A stretch of 64,000 bases of DNA from Arthrinium phaeospermum (taxonomy: Eukaryota > Ascomycota > Sordariomycetes > Amphisphaeriales > Apiosporaceae). The notes under the pieces are model-generated. The model was not told where the DNA came from and did no database searches. It saw only the letters and a list, made by a program, of their open reading frames with translations. The stretch lies in the NCBI GenBank assembly GCA_006503535.1, contig QYRS01000006.1:3224001-3288000 (forward strand), read 5' to 3'. Positions 24,089-34,238 of the stretch are shown here, piece after piece; position 1 is the first letter of the stretch, and each line of letters starts with the position of its first letter. A program made the translations under genes and the position numbers.

Positions 24089-26098
24089 TCAAGCATTAGG
24101 GACACCAGGCGCCGCCGCCTCCAGCATCTCCCCGAACTTAGGCGTGCCCAATCCCGTAACCGTATCCCACCCCGCCGTCGCATTCCACCGCGCCCCTCCC
24201 GGCACGCCCCCCGCGCACCCGACCGAGAACCCGGTCGTAATATCCGTAAACGCCGCCGAATTGTTGTACAGCCAGGGGTTCAAGAACCCGAGCGGCGGCT
24301 GGCCCTGCGACTTGCGCGCCGCGTTCAGCAGCGCGATGACGCCCGCAAAGGCCGGGCTGCTGGCGCTGGTGCCGCCGACCCGGATCTCGCGGCCCTTGTC
24401 GAAGACGGCGAAGTTGGACGCCTGCGCCGCCACGTCCGGGATCGCCCGCCCCGTCGCGTTGAAGAAGTCGGAATAGGTCGAGCCGATGCCGGACAGGTAT
24501 GTGCCCACCGTCTTCTCCTGCCATGCGGGGCGCTCCCAGAAGGTGCTGAAGCCGCCGCCGGAGAAGTCGACGCCCTTTTCGGGGCCGACGCCGGTCGTGC
24601 CTCCTACGGCGGTCACATAGGGGCCTGTGGTAAGGGTGTAGTGTCAGCACGTGTTACTGTTGGGATGCATTGATACTTCTGTAATGCGTGTGAATGGGAA
24701 GGGGATTGGGATGCAAAACTTACATGCAGCTGGGAACGATGCCTCGAAGAAGGTGGAGTTGTCGGTGTTGCGGATACAGTAGGCGCCGGGACCGGAGTCG
24801 CCCGACGAGAACATCACGCTTACACCACGTGCACCAAGTTGCATGAGCATGTTGCATACTTTTAAGGCATACTCTCGTGGGATGGATTGCTCCTCCTCTC
24901 CGTAGGACGTCGACAGGGTTTGCGGGAGATCGGCATCATCTTGGGCCAGGATGTAGGTCAAGAACTCCAAGTACGGCTCATTGTCGCCCGGCAGCGTAGG
25001 TTGCGTCTTGGTAGGGACAAGGGGTCTTCAAAAGGTTAGTTAGATATCATCATCGCATTGGGTTTCTCCTGTGAGAAAGCAACTTACCCCCTATACAAGT
25101 GTTAGCAACAAGAAAACTCATGAGTTTCTCGTAGGATAGACTTACCGACCTCCTGTGCTGTATTCCAGCACAGGTATTGGCTGGGCAACGCCCACCACGT
25201 ACTGGAGATCAAGATTCGCCTCAACTGTTCGCCATCAGCCATCAAAGCCGTGTCATATAGGGGATGCAGAGGGTAACTCACCACTACTATCGGTACTGTC
25301 CTGATCGTCCAAGCCCCCGTTGACCAGCTCCACGGTAAAGTTCTGCCCCTTGGCGGCCGGGACGTACTGGGACTCGAAAATCTGCAGGTCCGAGTACCGG
25401 GCGTACTCCTCGAGGTACGACGCGATCGCCAGCAAGTTCCCGGTGGCGGGCGCCGTGTAGTTGATGTTGTACAGCGACTTGAGGCAGGCCGGCGTGACGG
25501 GGCTGCAAGAGACGTCATCGGCGGTCTGGGCAGACTTGAAGGTCTTAGCCGCGTCGTCGTCGGGGTAATGCACCTCGAACACAGTGGACTTCTTGGTCGA
25601 GAACCTCCCGAACCGGGTTGTCGGCTGCACCATGTCGATGTGCGTCACCAAATCGTCGGGGACGCTGTACGCCAAGGTGCGGAGGCGCGGTGTGGTGCTG
25701 TCCTCGTATTGGTACCATGCAAAAGTGGTCTCCAACAGTGAATCGGCCTTGGCGACGGTCGTGTTGATAGTGATGAAATCGTTGTCAATGACAGGTTCGA
25801 TCCCACTCTTAGCGATCCAGTTCGTGACGCTGGTCGCCGCCTGTTTGGAGGGCGCGGTAAAGGCTTTCACTTCATCCCGCGAGAGGTGCATGCCGTAATT
25901 GGCATGCCCGGGCGTGGAGATCTCCAGCACCGCCTGCTCCAACGCCGCGGCGCGCTGCTGACGAAGAGCAACCCGCAGGAGAATGGGGTCCGACGGAGCA
26001 GCATCGCGCGCGAAAGTCCAACCGCGGGGGACACCGTCGAGGCTGTCGACTACTCGGCCTGCCACCACCCCGGCACACAGAGCGAGCAGGGTCAGCAT
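24089..26098 (-). CDS. Secreted sedolisin (S53) peptidase, tripeptidyl-peptidase type, 5 exons
   Basis: An acid serine-carboxyl protease made as a secreted zymogen, likely used to digest external protein at low pH. Exons: 25282-26098, 25146-25224, 25088-25090 (3 nt), 24724-25025 and 24089-24624, giving 578 aa. A signal peptide ([14 protein letters not shown]) is followed by a pro-domain with LRVALRQQ and [17 protein letters not shown] at the maturation border. The catalytic set is complete: Glu274 and Asp278 in VEANLDLQY, oxyanion Asp376 in FSSGDSGPG, and Ser487 in [12 protein letters not shown]. Several N-glycosylation sites (NYT, NFT, NNS, NAT) are present. The 3-nt exon GGG adds one residue (GGRGPLVP instead of GGRPLVP) and leaves the frame intact either way. 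A TATA-like TATATAAG lies 122 nt upstream of the start. Confidence 0.93.
25088..25090 (-). other. Three-nucleotide microexon (GGG) in the sedolisin gene
   Basis: The plus-strand CCC is flanked on the minus strand by a 50-nt intron (25091-25145) ending GCTAACACTTGTATAG and by a 62-nt intron (25026-25087) starting GTAAGTT with branch CTAAC and ending TTGAAG. Both halves look like complete fungal introns. The alternative is one composite intron of about 120 nt. Confidence 0.55.
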
Positions 26099-27309
26099 AG
26101 CGAAGGTAAGGATGAGCTCTCTCTAAGTATATACAGTGAGCGACCGGGAGAGGAACAAGGAGCTGTGCTGGTTCGCCTGGCGAGGTTCCGGGGTGTGGGA
26201 AGGGGATTGCCCGAGCCTACTTATATATCCTTCTCCAAATTACTGCATGATGCGCTACTAATGATCCCACGAATCCTACAAGAGGAAGGCCATCGGGAAG
26301 GCACGTCTAGTCATGCAAGATGGTTGCAGAAACACACCATAACGGGTCGCGCCTTATCGTTTGAATGCGATTCATCATTTCCCTTCTTGGCAGGTCGTCA
26401 AGTACGGTACACGACTAGTCGGGGGCACACAGTTAGGCGGTATGCTTAAGGCGCCAAGGCAAATCTTATCAGGGGCAGCGGCACTGCAGTCGGCTCGCCT
26501 GAGGCTCGTGGTGGATTCCATAGGTGGGAACACTGGCAACTTGGTCTCCTCCGATAGGATAAACAGCCAGCAACCTATCTTCTGCTGACAATGGCTAAAC
26601 ACAACATCCGGGCCACGGCGCAATATGGCAGGTCGTATGCAAGGCGGACATCGCAATTTTAGGCACACAAAAGCAAGGAACGGAAACCTTACCTGTAGGC
26701 GCCGTTTAATAGATTATTGGATTGCGGGGTAACGTGTAAGGTTCTACTTTATGTTCGAGGATGTCCATTGGTCCGTTTTTTGGAATCTGCAACGATCTCA
26801 CCGCACAGCGCATGCTGCTCTCTGTTACGACCCTACATGCTGACGGTGGTTTCTTTTCGGTATGTGATCGGCGAAGGTGGCAAGGGTAATGCGTCTGGTG
26901 GTCCTTCAGTGCTCTGAACTACTTCTGTGAAGCCTCTACCACAAGACTCCTCAAATTACTTAACGATCTGGTTCTCTAAGTCTGCAAGCGGTGTTTTCCA
27001 TCGGTGGGCTGTCAAGCCAGCATAAACGAAACAAGTGGTGTAATACGATTCGATGGTCTGGAACAGCTTGTCATCCGACCATAACCCAGCATGACTCTGG
27101 TTCGGTACTTCCAGCGCTGCAGCACTCCATGGCTCTATCTCCAATTGGCGCTGTAAGTTTTCGGCCTTTTGTCCTTTCCCTTTTTGCGACTTGCTCGAAA
27201 TGGACGAACGTGGTTTCTGAATGGTGGTTGTTTCATTGCTCAAGTTGTACGGGAAGCTACAATCTGAATCCAATTTCACACACAGCCTGCTAAGCTGTTT
27301 TCATGTCAT
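26099..27309. other. 1.2 kb intergenic region upstream of the sedolisin gene
   Basis: It holds the sedolisin promoter and the 3' end of the CorA-like gene. Short frames on both strands have no recognisable features. Nothing else is seen. Confidence 0.6.
26220..26227 (-). promoter_or_regulatory. TATA box of the sedolisin gene
   Basis: The minus strand reads TATATAAG, 122 nt upstream of the start codon. Strong TATA boxes fit an inducible secreted protease. Confidence 0.5.
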
Positions 27310-30111
27310 CTAAACACCTGCCTCCTGGTGTTGGCGCCTTCTAATGGGCCAAGTAGGAATCACATTCCAGCTCAGGTACATTTTCCTAAAACTCGCCTCC
27401 TTCTTTTTACCCTCCCGTGCATCCACCTCTGGCGGTTCTGGGGGAAGCTCTTGGTCGATCCTTACTTCAATCTCTGGTCCGTCAGACGACTCTGCTGCTT
27501 GCTCGGGACCGTTCCTGACTGTAAAGGCACGTTTCGCCGTATCCGCGGTAATTCCCATCCAGCCTCTCGGCTCCGAAAGCAGCTCGCCGAAGCCGCCCTT
27601 CTTACGGCGCTGCCGAACTCTGTAGAGGAGTCCCCAAGCGGCGAGGTAGGTTGCCAAGGAGACTACAACTGTCGTGATGGCGAACGACGTGGTCTGGCCA
27701 GGAACATCGAAGTTGAACATATCGATCCCGTACAGTGTCGCCACGAAGCCGAGCGGCAGGTATGTGATGGTCATGACAGTGAAGACCAGAATATACTCGT
27801 TGATGTTGGTACCCTTCGTAGCCTCCCGTACCGATGTCGCACTGAAGAGCTGAGCATACCTGAATTAGCGGAGTATCCCTTGCATTTCTTTGTATTCTTG
27901 TTGACTTCTGTTCTTTCTCTTAGGGATGGAACCACTCACACCGTCCCGAAGGCTCTTGGCTTCTTGCGTCTTTTGCTCAATCTTAACTAGGAGATCATTT
28001 TCGTACTCCTTCTGCTTTCGAATAACAGCCTCCCAATTGCGACTAACCACTTCCTGACAGGCTTTCAATGATGGGCTAGTAGACCTAGGGAACCTCTCTG
28101 CGTACATCTGCCCTCTGTTTTGGCACGTGTAATACGAAATGAAGGTTGCTAAACTTTGTTCAGTTTCAACTTTCTGGCGTTGCAAATCGCTGCCTGTCTC
28201 TTTAATCCATTCAATGGATATTCTAAGCAATTCAATAGCGAAGAAATATCTGCCTGAGTTCTCAAAGTTGTTAGAACTCGATTCGAACATCATCGCAGCT
28301 CTTTTCCGCGGATCGAGGACATCTTCAAGCTAAAGTATATTGTCAGTCGCATCTCAGACTCATATCAGTATAACGAGAGCTGAATAGATATGATGGCCTA
28401 CTTGAATGCTCAACACTTTATCTAATTCGATAAAGAGTTTCTCCCATTCCCTATGCCACGCTTCCAGAGCCAGGATCAGGACCCTTTGGTAGATTGAAAT
28501 TCCTCCAAACCACATGCATGTTTTGATCCCGTATTTCTGATCATTATCCGTGCTGTACGATCGCATCTGACGTATCAAGTCAAGTGTCCACGCACTGGTA
28601 TCACTCAGGCACAGGCCTTGGAATGTGGGCTGTGGCTCGGAGAGGTTCGTCGTTAACCATATAGAGATTCTTTTTTCTGTCATCTCCATGACATTCGTGT
28701 TCTCTTGTTGAGGGGCGATATTAGCAAAGCTTCCCACAACACGGGATAATTGAAGACCTTCTGACCACCTTTCCTCTATAACTGCATCAATCGGCGAGAA
28801 CGCACGCATCGAAAAGTTCAAGGTCAACACATCCAAGACTATTTGGCTTTTGCGGTTGGGCCCTAAAAACCAGTTTGGGATGTGCCAGTCGCATTGAATC
28901 AGCCGGTCAGGAGCTTGCCATTCAATTGCTTTCCACCGACACGCGAACGATATGAGGAAGAATATAGCCAATTCGGTCGAACAAGGCTCCAAACCACCAA
29001 TTGCTTCCACTGCGGTTTGGGAGATAATCATCGCCATATCAGCCAATGGCATGAAGGTATCGCCCATGCTGATTGAGGGGGCTTTGACAGCAACAAATTC
29101 TCCATATTCCTTGCTGTCTCGCACTGGTCTAGTATCAAGTCCCCAGTAGTACTTGATCGAAAGAGCAAACGGTCGCGTGCGATCCCACTGATACATGATC
29201 AACTTTGCAACTTCCCCATTCAAAAGAGAGGGGAATGTCATCAGGTCCCAACGGTTGTTTCTTCTTTGCATGAGGCGATCGCGACCTGAAAATGTACTTG
29301 TGAAATAATTGTCACAGTCATCCTCTGAGTATGGCTGTATCAATCGGATGAAGGCCCCCTTGCTTTTTAACCTGATATCCATGAACCTCCTGAAACATAG
29401 GTAATCAGGTAGCAGGTACATTCTGGTTATAAAGTCTCGTAGCGAGTGGAAATTGGTAGGTATGTCCTGCTGAAGGACTGTCCCACGAAAAATGGCTGTT
29501 CTCGCAACCAAAAAGCCCGGGCGGGATTGGGTAATGCGCATGGCCTCGCGATCAACTCCAATAGTATACGGATCATGTATGATGTGACTGCCAAAACCCC
29601 AAACAGCAAGCAAAACAGCTCTGGCTATCTCATTCGATTGCTTCTCATACGCGAAGTTGTCGCATAGGGACTGAAGCGTGTAGACCGAGTCGACTTTGTG
29701 TAGTTCTCCGTCGATGCCACCAATATTGATGTTGACCAGAGCTTCGTTCGAAGGCAACCAGGGCTCCTCAGACCTCAGTGAAGCTCTGAGCTGAGCCGTC
29801 TGGTCAGGATCACGCCATGAGTCCGCCAAAGAAGCTTTGAGGAGGGTGATTTGACGCTCGCTGTTGCGTAGAATCTGTTTGAGCAATTCTTTGGTTTCCT
29901 TCTCGACCATATCCTGCACCAGACTGACCAGACTAAGAGCTAGCTGCCGTTGCGCGTCTTGCAAACTGGAGTCGGGAGATGTTGGAGCTGGTATGTTGCT
30001 TGGCTCTTGTAAATCATCATCTGGTTTCTCTGGACCTGTCTTGCCTGAAGCTGCTGCCTTGAGCTGAGTGCCTTGGGTGCCGGATGGTTCTCCTTTAGTA
30101 CCTCGCTCCAT
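27310..30111 (-). CDS. CorA-like membrane protein with large N-terminal domain, 3 exons
   Basis: A predicted 879-aa protein with two C-terminal membrane helices in the CorA/Mg-transporter fold. Exons 28402-30111, 27940-28329 and 27310-27849 are all phase 0. A long soluble part (1-700) holds an N-terminal helical region and a charged coiled coil (VIRKQKEYENDLLVKIEQKT) just before the membrane. The end reads NINEYILVFTVMTITYLPLGFVATLYGIDMFN, then a second helix (about 753-776) and a basic tail. The position of the canonical GMN gating motif is GID (residues 741-743). Many Pezizomycotina have such CorA-like proteins without GMN, and transport is unproven for them. Start MERGTKGEPSGTQG was taken as the first ATG of the open frame. 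Codon use is less GC3-biased than in neighbouring housekeeping genes. Confidence 0.83.
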
Positions 30112-30763
30112 GGTACAGCTTCAAAACATGGATTTAACACCGATTTAGGGAAAGGGTCATGTATCGCAAAAGGGTATCAATGGGCATCACCATCGACTTC
30201 TTCAAGAGCACAGTCTTTCGATCGTCGCTTCTTGTGTAGGCTCAAGTGGAGACATGAATAGGAAGATATCAGGAAACTGCTTACTGCGACGTAAAGGATA
30301 CGACAACAGTAAGTTACACGAAACATTAGGGGATTTTACACAACGGAAAGGAGGGTAAGCTGCAGGCAGGCAGTGTAGGTAGGCAGACTTGCGGCCCAAT
30401 CTAGCCTGACGCTCTTGTGCCAACCAAATTCAGCCATGTTCTCTGGAAATAGTGCCGTTTCAATTTTGCCTCGCACAAAACCACTGAAGATATGTATCCC
30501 AATAAGTTTCGGACGAGAAGTTCAAGGGAAGCGGGATTCGGGACGGGCCGCCGCGGGGCTCGATGAGACGGAGCACATGCTCCACCAACGCCTTTGTCGA
30601 AACGCCGAGCCTGGGGCGGATTGCATGACGTCAACGAGTCGTGTGGTCATCATCGATGCTTCATCGCCCTCAAGGTTAATGGATACGGTTTATTTGGTGA
30701 TGCGGTAGATCTCTCCTCTGACCGTTTACATAGAACCCCTCACTTCCAATTGAATCAGAGCAA
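30112..30763. other. Divergent promoter region of the CorA-like and SnoaL-like genes
   Basis: About 650 bp between two starts facing away from each other. No TATA element or gene was recognised. Confidence 0.6.
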
Positions 30764-31768
30764 ATGTTGAAGCGATCACTCCTAGGACCTACCACCAGTT
30801 CGCTTGTTACTAGCATTAGCAGAAGATATTCCGTGACACCATATCACCACATCAGACGAACGATGGCTACGACGGGAACTCCCTCGGCCACTGCCCAGGC
30901 GCAGGAGAAGGCCAACTCGACGTTTGACTCGTTCACCATGAAGAACACCCACCTGAACGAGGCCCCGGGCGTCAAACTGAACGACCAACAAAAGATCATA
31001 GTCTCTAGCGTATTAGATGTAAGTCGTTGACGCGACTGCCCACTACACACCTACTACCACCTGCCCCAGAAGGCATCCAGGCACAATCCACTAACATTCT
31101 CTCCCAGCTCTTCGAGGGCAACCCCACCCAGAAGCACCTCGACCTCTGGAAAGACGACGCCGTCTTCGCGGACCCGCTCTCGGTGGCCGAGGGCCGCGAG
31201 CGGTTCGCGGCGCAGTGGTACGGCCTGGCGTCGCTGTTCAGCCCGATCCAGATCCAGTCGCACCGGGTGGTGAGCGGGGGCAACCCGATCGAGGTGGAGT
31301 TGACCAACAAGTACGTCGTGGCCTCCAAGGTGCCGCTGGCCAAGGGCAAAGAGCAGACCGTCTCGTCGCGCGTGCTGATCCACGTCGACGCCGCCGACGG
31401 CCTCAAGATCACCCGCGTCGAGGACCGCTGGGACGACAAGCTGCCCGACGGCGCCGTCAGCCAGGTAAGCGACCTCTTCCTCCCGCCGCTGGCCCCCCTG
31501 CGCGCCGCCGCCAGGATGGGCGTCGCGTGGGGCTGGTGGGCTTTCATGAACGCCTGCTGGTGGCGGCCCTTCTTGGTGAGAGAATACCAGAGAGAAGGCT
31601 GGTGGTGGTGAATGGGGGGACTGAGGGAGAATACGAGAGTTTGGCTGACCTTTTGTTGCACAGGCTTTTCGAAAGCTGAACGGCATGACTGCGCCTGCGT
31701 TCGTCACGGTACCGAAGAGTCATGAAAAGGACATGGAGATGAAGGCTGCGCGAGAGAACTCGTCTTGA
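30764..31768 (+). CDS. SnoaL-like/NTF2-fold protein with mitochondrial-type leader, 3 exons
   Basis: A 275-aa protein of unknown biochemical role. Exons 30764-31018, 31108-31575 and 31664-31768 are all phase 0. The N-terminus (MLKRSLLGPTTSSLVTSISRRYS) is basic and Ser-rich without acids, typical of a mitochondrial presequence. The core, LFEGNPTQKHLDLWKDDAVFADPLS through RVEDRWDDKLPDG, reads like an NTF2/SnoaL fold. A hydrophobic, Trp-rich stretch, VAWGWWAFMNACWWRPF, follows and could sit in a membrane. A nested donor GTAAGC at 31465 shares the acceptor at 31663 and would remove that stretch in frame, leaving 238 aa. I prefer the longer form because the segment is well formed and ends in a normal donor. 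Confidence 0.75.
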
Positions 31769-34238
31769 ACGGACTTGTGCTGATCTCGGTAGACTGGTAT
31801 GGTGCTTGTGTATTCTTGGGGCGTTTGGCTTGGTATAGGGACAGGATGGGTGCGATCATGATAGTTGGTAACGCCTCTCGAGTTGACGAGGCAGGTTTAT
31901 GCGATGGGTTTTCGTCTCGCTTACAGAGCTGCTTCCGATATGATCTCATAATGATGGCGTCGGTCAGCTCAGTCCCTCGTTACATGTAAGTGACCAGGCG
32001 GTCGCCACGAGCCTTGTACGTTGTCGTGTTTTGGCAGATGTTTTATCCATATGCATTCTGAATGTCGTTCACTCATCCTTCGGTTTTCATCCCAATTATA
32101 GGTCTCTCGTATCTGCTTGCTGCCGCGGATCAGTTCAGTGACGTTGATGCCATCCTCCTTGCTTCAAACTGATCCCTGACCCCGACATGCTCGGCCCGAG
32201 TCCCACGGAAGGGAGAATGGTTCGTTCCGCTAGAGATCTGGGGTCTCGTATTGCTCTAGCCTCTTCGTGACATCGGTCAGGCCCTTACCGAAGCTGAATG
32301 ATATGGTCCTCAACGTCACCGGGATACGGGGAGTTCGGATGATCCGTAATCAGAGGACCATCAAGCATCTCACCGCTCCTGGTCTATATCAAAGGCTATT
32401 ACTCATTGTAGGACCAAAAGCCTCATCGCCTGGGATAGATTGTTCTGGGCTAGAAGATTCTTGGAATTCGTGTTTTGAACAGGCGGCTGATACCGCCACG
32501 AAGCAGATCATCAGCAGCTGCGGGCGAGCGACGTCGGCGTCAAGCCCACAGCCCACAGCTGGACAGCTGAGACCACCAATAAGGAGTTTTCACTGGCCGT
32601 TGGAATGTCTTCGACACCTCGACGCAATATAAGCTGGCTGCAGCCGTCCGGGAAATCATGCCCGACCCACGAGATGTTGATGAGGGTGGTGGCTTGTCGA
32701 TCGCTCTCAAGCCACCCACCCCCATCTTCGCTCGCCATGCTGCCGGCTTTCGTCGCACACGCAGGCCCCCCCAAGCCGTGCGACCGTTGGCGACCGGGCA
32801 GCGGCCAATCGGAATCCGCCACACGATTTTTCTCGGTGCACGTCATACAACCACTGAACGATGCAGATACGGGCCAGCCGCACGAGAACTCTCTCTCCCC
32901 GCGCATCAGGAAAGAGCGCGAGCTCTGGTCTGTACGACCCACCAAAACCCCCCCAGAGAAGCAAACAACCTGGACCGCGCTAGGCCTTGCTCGATGTGAC
33001 CCGTTTGTTCCCCGTCCGGGGACATGGACCCTGCCCCAGCCTGGTCCAATGCCTGCTTCTTGGGGGCATTTTCTTGTTTATTTCCAGACAGCTCAACTGC
33101 CAGGTCCCATATTGGATATCGACGCCAAAGGGACGCTGCTTCTGAATCGTCTAAGTCATCCAATAATAAGGCAGAGAACAAGAGGTCTATGCAAGCCACA
33201 CATATGGCCGTTTGCAGGAGGAATAACCTCAATTCGACGTCAACTGAGCATAGGGAGAGTCAAACATGCCAACGGCTGTTCCGGGGGGACATTGTCTCTT
33301 TCGGTCAGTAGTTCGAGAGAGAAGAAAAAGAACTACGCCCGAACGGAGACGTGTTGTGCAAGGCGAAGGACGCTGCAAAATAAGCACTACTGCCCTTGGT
33401 CGAGTCGCACCTGGCTCGGCCCCCACGGCAACAGGATCACGACATGCCAATAGCTTCGAACGCAACATCATCATCGTCGGTGACGGGCCAATACCTGGAA
33501 ATCGTCCCCCTTTCTCGAACACCAACACCAACCACCAACCTGCAATCTCCACCCCGCTCCCATGGACGGATGGGATGGGATGCGCGGAGTCACGACAGGA
33601 CGCAGGCAGGCTGCTACTGCAGGACACACGACTGCTTCTGGCCGTCGCCCATGTCCTACGTCGAGCCGGAATCTGCCTGTCAGCCTATGGCCGTCCTGCT
33701 GGACTGGGGAAGGGAGAGGGAGGGGATCACGCTTGGTTCATGCTGTGGTTGGTAGCTAGCTACTCCTCTCCAAGGATTGCCCGGTCAACATAAACTTGGC
33801 GAGGGGGTTCGGACGACAGACAGTTCTCTCTCGTAACAGAAACTCCATTTCCCTGTTCTATCCCCAGTTCGGATTAATTAAACTCTTCCGACTCCATGGG
33901 GAGTGAGTACATGGACCGGGAACGGAACCCTCGAATCGAAAGATGGGCTGCGTGTGTGTGGCTTTCGTATCACCGAGTAACAGGTTCAGCACCGTCGCCT
34001 TTCTCTGTTGGATGGATGGCTCTGTTTGGATAGGTCCGGGTCACTATAAAGTGGCCCGTTGATCCCAATGTTTCGAGCAACAACTCTTCTGCCAATCCCA
34101 AGGCACATCGAGGCACTTCTCCGCATCCCCCTTCTTTGGTCACTCACTCACTCAGCGACACTATTCGCTCGCTCAGCTCAGCCTACCCAGCTCCCTGCTC
34201 TTGACCCTGGACTGATCTTTCCCGCATCTGTCAACAAG
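31769..34238. other. 2.5 kb intergenic region before the repeat-protein gene
   Basis: No gene is supported, although several frames up to 282 codons are open on the plus strand. They lack domains, normal composition or splice logic. The last 200 bp are a CT-rich leader ending TCAACAAG before the start codon of the repeat-protein gene. Confidence 0.55.
34045..34051 (+). promoter_or_regulatory. TATA box of the secreted repeat-protein gene
   Basis: TATAAAG within CACTATAAAGTGG, about 190 nt upstream of the start codon and followed by a pyrimidine-rich leader. Position and sequence suit a fungal core promoter. Confidence 0.55.

Noticed and set aside
32605..33453. 282-codon frame on the plus strand in the intergenic region before the repeat-protein gene
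   Set aside because: Arg/Pro/Ser-rich without motif, overlapped by several equally open frames on both strands; typical chance frames in GC-rich DNA.
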